Below, piece by piece: positions 17,247 to 24,798 of a stretch of 64,000 bases of DNA. Positions within the stretch are counted from its first letter, which is position 1, and the number at the start of each line of letters is the position of its first letter. Where the stretch lies: contig NZ_LNYZ01000013.1 of NCBI RefSeq assembly GCF_001468065.1, positions 613,118-677,117 on the forward strand, given 5' to 3'. The translations under genes and the position numbers were made by a program. This DNA comes from Legionella steigerwaltii. Its GTDB lineage: Bacteria; Pseudomonadota; Gammaproteobacteria; Legionellales; Legionellaceae. A model generated the notes under the pieces. It was not told the origin of the DNA. It did no database searches and saw nothing but the letters and a program-made list of their open reading frames with translations.

Positions 17247-18452
17247 TTAGCTTTTATTCATGGGTACAACCTGCTGTACTTTACCGCTGAATCTCGCACC
17301 TAAGGTCAAAAGAGCAGGAAATTGTTTGAGCACAGGCAACACTAAAGATCTAGGCCAAGAGTTCATCATAGCTAATTGTGCAAAAAATGCAGAAGCATGA
17401 ATACGTGTACTAAAATATTTACGCCATTGCTTCGAATAATAAATACCTACATCATCCAAATTATGAATGTTCTTAGTGTTCAAGTTAAATTGCGTTAAAC
17501 TGTGTGCCAGTAACCACGCTGATTGCATGGCCATACTGATTCCTTCAGCAACAATGGGATGGGCTTCCCCTGCAATATTACCTACAAAAAAAATGCCGTC
17601 TTTATAACAAGAACGAATTCCCGGTCTAATTGGTCCTACTGCCAACCACTCTCCTTCGCGTTCTGCACTACCAAGTGCCTCCCTAACGCCGCGACATTGG
17701 CTCAATAGATATTTATAAACTGTTTCCCCTGCCTGTGTACCTGGATTTTTTGACCGTAAGTCATGCAAAATATCTCGACGAATACAACATGAAAGCGTTA
17801 CTTTTTGCATGCTACTATGAACAATTCCTCCATAGCCTCCACGAAAAGCGAGTAAAGGCATCAAATTGGTAGGTAAATCGACATTTTTAAAATGTGCTTT
17901 AAATGCCAAAAGATCAGTAGATTGATGTATTTTAGTTTCTGATTGCTCAATTCTTTTTTCCCATGAGCCATTAGCAATAACAACGAGTGGTGCAATTATC
18001 TCTGTTATTTTATTATTTTCTTTTACAGAGCAGAGAAATACTCCATCTTCTTGACGACGATGCAGTTTTATTGCTTCACAAGGCTGCCAAACACGTACCC
18101 CTTCCAATTTGGCTTTATTGATGAGCTCTGTATCCAGGTACTCTCGCGCCAACGCCCTACCCCATAGATTTTTTGAAGAGTTAGAAGGTGGCATATTCGC
18201 AGTCAATATAACATCGTCAGCATACAAACCAACCTTGTTTATTTCTGGCCCTCCATTTGTTAAATAGAACTCTTCCAATCCAAGTTTTTGCAGCAGAGAT
18301 AAGCTTGTAACCGATATAAACTCACCACAGACTTTTCTACGAGGGAATTCTTTCTTTTCGATCAATCCTACTGTCCAACCCGCTTCCGCAAGAAGTAATG
18401 CAGTAGTTGTACCTGCGGGTCCACCGCCAATGATAAGCACATCCAATGTCAT
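17247..18452 (-). CDS. FAD-dependent oxidoreductase of a type III PKS cluster (geranylgeranyl-reductase/monooxygenase-like)
   Basis: A 401-residue flavoprotein. The N-terminal Rossmann motif is GGGPAG (residues 9-14). RKVCGEFIS matches the conserved motif of geranylgeranyl-reductase-like proteins, and VGPIRPG plus FFVGNIAGEAHPIVAEGIS is the GD-type FAD motif (here GN replaces GD). It lies 18 bases downstream of the methyltransferase gene on the same strand and divergent from the polyketide synthase. In bacterial alkylpyrone/alkylresorcinol clusters such flavoproteins oxidise the polyketide ring. The product is not predictable. Confidence 0.82.
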   Translation of the reverse strand: MTLDVLIIGGGPAGTTTALLLAEAGWTVGLIEKKEFPRRKVCGEFISVTSLSLLQKLGLEEFYLTNGGPEINKVGLYADDVILTANMPPSNSSKNLWGRALAREYLDTELINKAKLEGVRVWQPCEAIKLHRRQEDGVFLCSVKENNKITEIIAPLVVIANGSWEKRIEQSETKIHQSTDLLAFKAHFKNVDLPTNLMPLLAFRGGYGGIVHSSMQKVTLSCCIRRDILHDLRSKNPGTQAGETVYKYLLSQCRGVREALGSAEREGEWLAVGPIRPGIRSCYKDGIFFVGNIAGEAHPIVAEGISMAMQSAWLLAHSLTQFNLNTKNIHNLDDVGIYYSKQWRKYFSTRIHASAFFAQLAMMNSWPRSLVLPVLKQFPALLTLGARFSGKVQQVVPMNKS

Positions 18453-18470
18453 AGGTTTTAATCCGTATTA

Positions 18471-19169
18471 CTATTTCAAAATAAGAATACTCCACCAAAA
18501 TGGAAAGTGCCATTTGATTTGATAATTTTTAATACACGCCTGGTCCAATAAAAATTCTAATTCTTTTCGAGTAAAGCTTTTTTGAATCGAGAGCAGGCCA
18601 TCATGAGTAATAAGACGATTAGTAAACAAAATAGGACTTATTATTTTGTAAAACCAATATGCAATAAAATTGCGATGTAAATCATTTATGACTACCGCTT
18701 TACGGGCCGTGTTATTGGCTTTTATTAAAAATTCAATTAACTCTTTATCATCCAGATGATGGCATACTAAATTGATTAAAATGATATCCACACCTTCTGC
18801 TATTTCAAGTTCTGGTTGTGGTTGTATTATAAATTCAACGGAAGTATTGCCATTTTTTTGTTGCCATTCATGCAATTCTTTTTCAGCGAGTTGAATAGCC
18901 TCTACAGAAACGTCCAACCCAAGCATGCGCATTTGAGGGTAATATTTACTTAAGTTTAGTAAGAATAAGCCTCCACCACATCCAACATCTGTTAATACGG
19001 AGTTCTGGGAAAACTGTTGAAGTAAATTAACCGTATTTTTAAAAATACCCATCAACCTATTGATTTTAAATAGCTTTTTTAAAGATTGCTCATATTCTTG
19101 GGGCGTATAGAAATCTGGACCTAGATCAATGATTTCCTTTTCCCTTGATCGTGCTTTAAATTTGGCCAT
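18471..19169 (-). CDS. SAM-dependent methyltransferase of the type III PKS cluster
   Basis: A 232-residue class I methyltransferase. SAM motif I is VLTDVGCGGGLFL (around residue 60), the acidic end of strand 2 is LGLDVS, and the post-motif is IILINLVCHHLDD. The N-terminal region (REKEIIDLGPDFYTPQEYEQ) matches methyltransferases found next to type III polyketide synthases. It is the first gene of a two-gene operon with the FAD enzyme, and divergent from the PKS across an 87-bp promoter region. It probably O- or C-methylates the polyketide. Confidence 0.85.
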   Translation of the reverse strand: MAKFKARSREKEIIDLGPDFYTPQEYEQSLKKLFKINRLMGIFKNTVNLLQQFSQNSVLTDVGCGGGLFLLNLSKYYPQMRMLGLDVSVEAIQLAEKELHEWQQKNGNTSVEFIIQPQPELEIAEGVDIILINLVCHHLDDKELIEFLIKANNTARKAVVINDLHRNFIAYWFYKIISPILFTNRLITHDGLLSIQKSFTRKELEFLLDQACIKNYQIKWHFPFWWSILILK

Positions 19170-19256
19170 GTCATTGTAAATAATGATAAATTTTCATTTT
19201 GCATTGTATACTTAAATATTGCAATAATTGAAAGAGAACTTCAAAAAAGGGAAAAA

Positions 19257-20360
19257 ATGCAATCAAATATTACTGCAATTGGAATAGCAACCCCCCAGTT
19301 TATGCGAACACAAGATGAGATTGCTGAGCTTATTTCTAAAGGATTTCATCTTGATGAAACACAAAAAAAAATATTAAAAAAAATCTATAAATCATCAGGA
19401 ATTAAGACCCGATATAGTGTTTTAACTGATTATTGCAAAGAACCAGGACAATTTGAATTTTTCCCTAATACTCCTGAAGAGAGCTTTCCTTCTACCTTAC
19501 AGAGAATGAATTTATATAAAAACAATGCACTTAATTTAGCCATAGTTTCCATTGAAAATTGTTTAAACAGCATTGATTTTGACCGAAGTAAAATTACTCA
19601 TTTAATTACAGTCAGTTGTACAGGTATGTATGCTCCTGGTATTGATATAGAAATTGTCCAAAAACTTAATCTCCCTCCTTCCGTTAAGCGAACAGCAATT
19701 AATTTTATGGGGTGTTACGGTGCCTTTAATGGTTTAAAAGTGGCCAATGCTTTTTGTCAAACAGAACCTAACTGCAATGTACTTTTGGTTTGTGTCGAAC
19801 TGTGTACGATACACTTTCAAAATTCATTTAACATAGAAAGCATCGTCTCAAATGCTATTTTTGCGGATGGAGCTGCAGCCGCTTTGATTCAGGGAGAAAA
19901 CGCGCATCAAAAATGTTTTACTCTTGAGTCATTCTATTGTGATTTAGTACCACAAACCAGCCGGGATATGGCATGGACCATTACCAACTACGGATTTGAT
20001 ATCATACTGAGTTCTTACGTACCTGAAGCAATTCAATCGGGTATTTTTATGTTTACTGAAAAATTGTTAAAGCAACTAAATTATTCATTTAATGATATAG
20101 ATTATTACGCAATTCACCCGGGCGGTATTAAAATTCTGCAAGCATGCGAAAAAGCATTAGATATTACTCCTAGTGACAATCAATATTCATATGATGTTTT
20201 AAGAAATTATGGAAATATGTCCTCTGTAACCATACTATTTGTATTAAAAAGTATCTGGGACAAATTAAATGCTCAAGATGAGGCCAAACGTATTTTTAGT
20301 TGTGCTTTTGGGCCTGGCTTAACCTTAGAATCGATGATACTCAAAGTTAAGCATTATTAA
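19257..20360 (+). CDS. Type III polyketide synthase (chalcone/alkylpyrone synthase family)
   Basis: A 367-residue thiolase-fold enzyme. The catalytic triad is visible: Cys153 in MGCYGAFNG, His287 in AIHPGG, and Asn320 in NYGNMSS. These condense a starter acyl-CoA with malonyl-CoA extenders and cyclise to pyrones or resorcinols. A G-rich AAGGGA lies just before the ATG. The neighbours are a methyltransferase and a flavin oxidoreductase transcribed divergently, the usual three-enzyme set. The starter unit is unknown; bacterial homologues often use long fatty acyl chains. Confidence 0.92.
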   Translation: MQSNITAIGIATPQFMRTQDEIAELISKGFHLDETQKKILKKIYKSSGIKTRYSVLTDYCKEPGQFEFFPNTPEESFPSTLQRMNLYKNNALNLAIVSIENCLNSIDFDRSKITHLITVSCTGMYAPGIDIEIVQKLNLPPSVKRTAINFMGCYGAFNGLKVANAFCQTEPNCNVLLVCVELCTIHFQNSFNIESIVSNAIFADGAAAALIQGENAHQKCFTLESFYCDLVPQTSRDMAWTITNYGFDIILSSYVPEAIQSGIFMFTEKLLKQLNYSFNDIDYYAIHPGGIKILQACEKALDITPSDNQYSYDVLRNYGNMSSVTILFVLKSIWDKLNAQDEAKRIFSCAFGPGLTLESMILKVKHY

Positions 20361-20433
20361 TTCTTATCCAAATATCATATATCCAAAATAGTCTAATCTT
20401 TCCTCATTAAAACAATAATAATGAGGGAACATT

Positions 20434-21123
20434 ATGTTGAATAAAAAAATAGTGACTATTTTTATCTTTGTATGTTTTTTTATGTTGAGCGTCTCAGGTC
20501 ATACAAAGACAAATAACATCCAGTTTTTCTACTCAAACAATAATCAAATTCTTGACCTTGAAAAAGCATATCAGCGGTTAATAGGCAAAGAGCAGCGACA
20601 ACTCAAAAAAAATGCCACTCATGCATTGCAAAAACAACATATGGAATTAGGTGAGTTTAGAAATGCTCTTGGGACCTATACTTTACAAGAGAAAAAACTC
20701 TTTACAGCAGAGAATTCGGAGATTTTTTTTGTTTCACCATTACAAAATTTATCTCGAAAAAAAACATTCATTGTCGCCTCAATGTTGGCAAAGCAGCTTG
20801 ATCAAGAAAGTGTCGCTGTTTTTATTCCGAACGATACAAGCGCTATTGCGCATATAAAATTGGTTTTTAGTTACAATAAACTCACGATTAGCGAGGTAAC
20901 TCAACTAATTCATAAGCTACCTGCTTCATTGACGCACGCTTTTACATTGAGATTAAAAAATACCCATTCTGGTTTTGATTCAATAGAAGTGCACTCCATC
21001 GAATGGCTTGGAAATAATCTCAATAGCTCAGTCATTACAAATCTTTTTCCTTTTGATACAGTACTCTCTTATCGTGGCGACTCGTACTTGGTTTTTAAAA
21101 CTGGAAGTTATCAGAAACTATAA
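20434..21123 (+). CDS. Hypothetical secreted/periplasmic protein, 229 aa
   Basis: Residues 1-23 form a signal peptide (hydrophobic core FIFVCFFMLSVSG, then HTKT). The mature part has a lysine/glutamine-rich helix (about 45-75) and then beta-rich sequence. AGGGA precedes the ATG. It lies 73 bases after the polyketide synthase on the same strand, so it could belong to that transcript, but has no recognisable link to it. Confidence 0.6.
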   Translation: MLNKKIVTIFIFVCFFMLSVSGHTKTNNIQFFYSNNNQILDLEKAYQRLIGKEQRQLKKNATHALQKQHMELGEFRNALGTYTLQEKKLFTAENSEIFFVSPLQNLSRKKTFIVASMLAKQLDQESVAVFIPNDTSAIAHIKLVFSYNKLTISEVTQLIHKLPASLTHAFTLRLKNTHSGFDSIEVHSIEWLGNNLNSSVITNLFPFDTVLSYRGDSYLVFKTGSYQKL

Positions 21124-21298
21124 GTAGGAAAAAAATATCTGAAAAATATTCAAAGAGATAGTTAAAAAATATCAATTTAATCTTGCATAAATTGTTTTTT
21201 TGTCTATTCCTATGTAATAGCAGTTAAATATCTGCTTTGCTGTTCGTTGTGAAGTAATGATTTTGTTTTAGTGATTTTTAACTTTTCGGGAGAAAATC

Positions 21299-21592
21299 AT
21301 GAAAAAAATATTCTCTGTTTTATTATTAACGGCGACATGTTTTTCAAGTTATGCGTTAAGTACGATAAACACCATTGTTTCATCTCCAGGTAGCGGACAA
21401 GCAAGTGGCAGCGGTACTGAAGGAACCAATACTGGGACTAATTCTGGAATGAATTCCGGAACAAGTACTGGTACGAGCACCAATAATGGTACCAATACAG
21501 GAACAAATACAGGTACTAATACTGACACCAACACCGGCACAGATAATGGTACTAACACGAATAATGGTACCGATAACAGTACAACTTACTAA
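21299..21592 (+). CDS. Secreted low-complexity Gly/Thr/Asn repeat protein
   Basis: A 97-residue protein with a clean signal peptide (residues 1-20, cleavage after SYA). The rest is almost only G, T, N, S and D in irregular G-T-N-T-type repeats. At the DNA level the repeats are degenerate, so slippage-driven phase variation is less likely than at a perfect repeat. GGGAG lies upstream of the ATG. Function unknown; an unstructured extracellular or surface filler is possible. Confidence 0.65.
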   Translation: MKKIFSVLLLTATCFSSYALSTINTIVSSPGSGQASGSGTEGTNTGTNSGMNSGTSTGTSTNNGTNTGTNTGTNTDTNTGTDNGTNTNNGTDNSTTY

Positions 21593-21632
21593 AAAATGTA
21601 GGTACGATACTTTTATCTCATGTGTGCAACGT

Positions 21633-21651
21633 CCCGCGGCTTGTCCGCGGG
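21633..21651. repeat. REP-like palindrome
   Basis: CCCGCGG and CCGCGGG flank a 5-nt loop, in GTCCCGCGGCTTGTCCGCGG context, between two convergent genes. It may also act as a transcription stop. Confidence 0.5.
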
Positions 21652-21679
21652 TTCCAGCGAGTATCAATCCCAAAATCTA

Positions 21680-22105
21680 TCACGGAAAATTACTATTGAA
21701 GTTCTTGAGCTTTATTTTCTCTTCATGATCTTGCAACGCACAATCTGGACGATATTTCTCTTTATATATTCGATAATACGCAGCAAAACCCTTTTCTTGC
21801 ATCTTATTTTTAAAATATTTAATTGCGTCCTCGTCTCCATTTTTCACAGCAAGATCAAGCCAGTCAAAGCCTGATTCCCAATCAAATACTAGTTGCTTGG
21901 GAAATTGAACCTCAATATCATCATCCATTTCTTGTTGTAACGTTTCAAGATCACCAAAAGCAATAAGTGACATTTCAAATTGAGCACTGGAATATCGCTG
22001 CTTTCCACGAGAAACTTCAACAATTCGCTTTGCTGTAATCAAAGTATCTTGCATATACTCTTCAAATGAAATAAGGCGTTTAACGGGTTTAAAAAATCGT
22101 TTCAT
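21680..22105 (-). CDS. Hypothetical protein, 141 aa
   Basis: Not recognised. A soluble, mostly helical protein with a basic N-terminus (MKRFFKPVKR) and a repeated-looking pattern of Asp/Trp (FDWESGFDWLDLA) around residues 76-90. That pattern resembles a single Sel1-like or ankyrin-like helix pair but is not sufficient to call. Convergent with the repeat protein. Confidence 0.5.
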   Translation of the reverse strand: MKRFFKPVKRLISFEEYMQDTLITAKRIVEVSRGKQRYSSAQFEMSLIAFGDLETLQQEMDDDIEVQFPKQLVFDWESGFDWLDLAVKNGDEDAIKYFKNKMQEKGFAAYYRIYKEKYRPDCALQDHEEKIKLKNFNSNFP

Positions 22106-22260
22106 TTTTAGGCATGAGAAAAAGAATTAATTATGTGCGCATTATTCATACAAGTAAATGTTTTTTATGTCTTAATATAAAATTCATTATTTAATAGTTC
22201 ATGCTATATTTACCAAACACCCATAAAAAACCAGATGATACTATTTTATAGGAGATAAGC

Positions 22261-22962
22261 GTGGGAAAAAAAGTATGCGTTATTGTTGGTGTTGGACCAG
22301 GAAATGGTGCTGCTTTTGCTTCTCGTTTTTCTAAAGAAGGATATCATTTGGCTTTAGTAGCCCGTTCAAAAACTTTTACTACAGAGCTCGCCAATAAGCT
22401 AGGAAATGCATTTGCTTATGAATGTGATGTAGGTCATAGCGATTCAATTCAAAATACGTTTAACCAAATTCAACGTGATTTAGGAACGATTGATGTCATT
22501 GTATACAATGCGGGTTCAGGCTCATGGGGCAATATAGAACAAATAAAACCTGCTGAATTCGAAGCCAGTTGGCGTGTTAATGCATTAGGATTGATGCTTG
22601 TCAGCCAATGTGTACTCTCAAGTATGAAGCAAAAAGCCAAGGGACAACTTATAGTCATTGGCGCAACCGCCTCCAAAAGAGGGGGAATTAAAACCGCTGC
22701 GTTTGCTCCAGCTAAAGCAGCACAACGAAGTCTTGCTGAATCAATGGCTAAGTATTTAGGTCCCATGGGGATTCATGTTGCCCTAGTCATTATTGACGGA
22801 GTTGTTGATTTGCCTAAAACAAGAGAATATATGCCAGATAAGCCTGATAGTTTTTTTGTTAAGCCTGACGATGTTGCTGATACCGTATTCTGGCTAACAC
22901 AACAAGCTCCATCTACTTGGTCATTTGAAGTTGAGATTCGTCCGTTTGGTGAAGTTTGGTAG
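22261..22962 (+). CDS. Short-chain dehydrogenase/reductase, catalytic Tyr replaced by Phe
   Basis: A 233-residue SDR with GTG start and AGGAGA upstream. The cofactor motif reads VGPGNG (atypical of TGxxxGIG). NAG is present at VYNAGSG. The active-site region has Ser138 in IGATASKR. The expected YxxxK instead reads F148-APA-K152, so the catalytic tyrosine is missing. The protein may be a non-classical reductase or a binding protein. It stands alone. Confidence 0.82.
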   Translation: MGKKVCVIVGVGPGNGAAFASRFSKEGYHLALVARSKTFTTELANKLGNAFAYECDVGHSDSIQNTFNQIQRDLGTIDVIVYNAGSGSWGNIEQIKPAEFEASWRVNALGLMLVSQCVLSSMKQKAKGQLIVIGATASKRGGIKTAAFAPAKAAQRSLAESMAKYLGPMGIHVALVIIDGVVDLPKTREYMPDKPDSFFVKPDDVADTVFWLTQQAPSTWSFEVEIRPFGEVW

Positions 22963-23172
22963 TGCATGGATAAAAGATTATTTACCCGAGATGAATAAAA
23001 ATATAATTTTGCTTTATCTGCTCACGCTATCTGGTGATGCATAAAAGCAAGTTGACTTACATCAACAAACACCACAACCCTCACTCAAATTTTAAATTGA
23101 ATTGACTTAGAGATACACATCACTTTGAATCCCATGATTGATCTATTTTTTTTTAATTTAATAAGACGATCA

Positions 23173-23205
23173 CTTAATAATTTACTAAGAATCACCTTGT
23201 ACAAT
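23173..23205 (+). promoter_or_regulatory. PmrA-like box with -10 upstream of the GH...NC gene at 23348
   Basis: Half-sites CTTAATAAT and ACTAAGAAT (23173-23192) are 2 nt apart, then 7 nt, then TACAAT (23200-23205). The second half-site is weak (6 of 9), but the spacing equals that of the other four boxes. Confidence 0.5.
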
Positions 23206-23303
23206 ATGCATTCCGATAGATCAATCTTGATTAGATATAGGCTGGGGGCCTATTAATCACGGGGTAGTTCAATTATCGAAATTATTTAAAAAGGAATTAG
23301 AAA

Positions 23304-23390
23304 ATGGAAGGTAGAGGAACATTAGATACTAATTATGAGATTTCATCATGCAAAGTAAAAGTGAAAAAAAATATGAAGCTGTTGTTTTAG
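23304..23390 (+). CDS. Possible 28-codon leader ORF overlapping the next gene
   Basis: An ATG with a near-ideal AAAAAGGA 11 bases upstream opens a frame of 28 codons. It ends at TAG 43 bases inside the next gene, in a different frame. The next gene's own start (23348) has no ribosome binding site. The leader could couple translation, or it could be a remnant of a longer N-terminus separated by a frameshift. No peptide motif is recognised. Confidence 0.3.
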   Translation: MEGRGTLDTNYEISSCKVKVKKNMKLLF

Positions 23391-23974
23391 TAAAAGATTC
23401 TGGCGGACCGGCTGGACCAGGCCATGTATCGGTTACTTTTGTAAAAAAAGAAGAAGGTGGAACTCCAAAAAAATCACATACAAGCTTTTTCCCTGGAGCA
23501 TTTGGTTCAATACTAACGGGGTTAAGTTTCGGCTCAATACCAGTATTAGGCCAAGTCGAAAAAAATCCTGAAGTAGATTTTAAAGAAGCAAATCATGTTT
23601 TACGAAAAGAAATAACCAAGGAAGAGTATAAAAAAGGCACAGCAACTCAAGATGAATTTCATAAAGATACTACAACCGGAAAGAATGTATATGCTGTTTT
23701 CGGCACTGCCAACCCAATATCAGAAGTAGTATGCGACACCTATTGCAAATCTCATGTCGAGGGAGACGCTTTCAGTGGAATCCCACCAGAAATGGAGAGA
23801 ATTGCTGAGAAACCGGAAATTCATAATTGTGCTAGTTCCGTAACAAAAGTACTAAAGGGCTCGGGTTTACATAGTTTTAGTAATCCTATCATACCCACTT
23901 TTTTTACACAGGAATTAAAACAACATGGATTTGAAGAAGTTGATAAAAAAGCTATGGAAAATATATTCAAATAA
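23348..23974 (+). CDS. GH...NC family putative cysteine hydrolase, effector-like (208 aa)
   Basis: A 208-residue protein with GPGHVSVTF (His26) and HNCASSVTKVL (Cys161). Between them lies the block TSFFPGAFGSI...FGSIPV, shared nearly word for word with the protein at 34260. The order Gly-His early and Asn-Cys late matches circularly permuted papain-fold families, so a cysteine acyltransferase or protease is possible. It has no signal peptide and lacks a good ribosome binding site of its own. A PmrA-like promoter lies upstream. An inverted repeat follows the stop. Function unknown. Confidence 0.65.
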   Translation: MQSKSEKKYEAVVLVKDSGGPAGPGHVSVTFVKKEEGGTPKKSHTSFFPGAFGSILTGLSFGSIPVLGQVEKNPEVDFKEANHVLRKEITKEEYKKGTATQDEFHKDTTTGKNVYAVFGTANPISEVVCDTYCKSHVEGDAFSGIPPEMERIAEKPEIHNCASSVTKVLKGSGLHSFSNPIIPTFFTQELKQHGFEEVDKKAMENIFK

Positions 23975-23993
23975 TTATAGGTTCATAGGTGAT

Positions 23994-24026
23994 CTGGAGC
24001 TAAGAGGCTTTGTTTCTTAACTCCAG
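23994..24026. terminator. Inverted repeat after the 208-aa gene
   Basis: CTGGAGCTAAG and CTTAACTCCAG pair with one mismatch around an 11-nt loop. Probable terminator. Confidence 0.4.
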
Positions 24027-24032
24027 AAATGA

Positions 24033-24212
24033 TTACCTACTGACACTCCCTACAGTTTGCTTATAAAATTGTACGAGACGAATTACAGCAGTTAATGTAA
24101 CCAGAACAGTGAATAAACACGCAAGCACTGTAAAACTACTAGGCCATACCATCATGGCAATAAAAAAAGAAAAGGCTTCAGCTCGCTCCATAAGCCCAGG
24201 GCTATATATTGT
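24033..24212 (-). pseudogene. C-terminal remnant of a CDP-alcohol phosphatidyltransferase gene
   Basis: On the minus strand, the frame reads SPGLMERAEAFSFF, then IAMMVWP, then a helix VLACLFTVLVTLTAVIRL, and ends with a normal stop at 24033. The GLMERAE block followed by a membrane helix with T-x-x-x-R is the hallmark of the C-terminal end of CDP-alcohol phosphatidyltransferases. The catalytic N-terminal two-thirds are missing. It begins exactly where the TVP38 fragment ends. Confidence 0.6.
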
Positions 24213-24603
24213 GTTGAAATCCTTGACGTATTCGCCCTATCCATCCGGATGCTCTATGGGCCAGCCAATCACCTAAAGAAGTACGAACAGCAAAAAACAA
24301 GCGTTGATCCTATTGTGGCACTAATAACTACAAAGAGCCCCCCAAAATATACCAAATAGAAAACCGCCAACATTGTAAGGTAAACTGCTCCAGGAAAAAA
24401 AATTGCAACGGAAAATATGTAGATCACAATAAAAAGAAGCGATGCAACAAAATAATGTTGGTTGGTCCAAGAGATGAGTAAACTACGATTTTCTTTTAAT
24501 GACTCGAAGCTTAAATATGGATTAAGTCGAAAGCTAAGAAAAGGATTAATAGCCCAATTAATACAATTAAAGGCAGCCAACGACGAATGATTTTTTTATC
24601 CAT
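24202..24603 (-). pseudogene. TVP38/TMEM64 family membrane protein, frameshifted and truncated
   Basis: Starting at the ATG at 24603 with a strong AAGGA upstream, the translation reads MDKKIIRRWLPLIVLIGLL and on to AFDLIH, then meets a stop at 24511-24513. One frame over, it continues LSFESLKENR...FFPGAVYLTMLA...VVISATIGSTLVF. After a second shift at a six-A run (24292-24297), it continues VRTSLGDWLAHRASGWIGR to a stop at 24202. All three pieces follow the TVP38/DedA-like order, including GAVYLT and the DW-R motif. The remaining C-terminal helices are lost. Confidence 0.75.
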
Positions 24604-24634
24604 AATGCTTTCCTTGGCAAAGATATGAGCCTTA

Positions 24635-24729
24635 TGTAGCCTGGGTGAAGGCGAAGCCGTAACCCGGGTTTTAAATGTAAATATAATGACACACTCCCGG
24701 GTTACGGCTTCGCCTTCACCCAGGCTACA
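24635..24729. repeat. REPIN: perfect inverted pair of 34-bp REP units
   Basis: The left arm 24635-24668 begins TGTAGCCTGGGTGAAGGCG. The right arm 24696-24729 is its exact complement, with a 27-nt spacer. It lies between pbpC and the TVP38 pseudogene. Confidence 0.9.
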
Positions 24730-24798
24730 GGATCAATAAAATTCAAGTTATCCTATAAAATATATACCTTATATTTACCAGCACATGTTTAATCTTAA

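Noticed and set aside
21349-21558. Minus-strand ORF rich in Val-Pro-Val-Leu opposite the repeat protein
   Set aside because: It is the antisense translation of the G/T/N repeat; no ribosome binding site.
21400-21590. Possible CRISPR-like or simple-repeat array
   Set aside because: The repeats encode a degenerate low-complexity protein with no spacer pattern.
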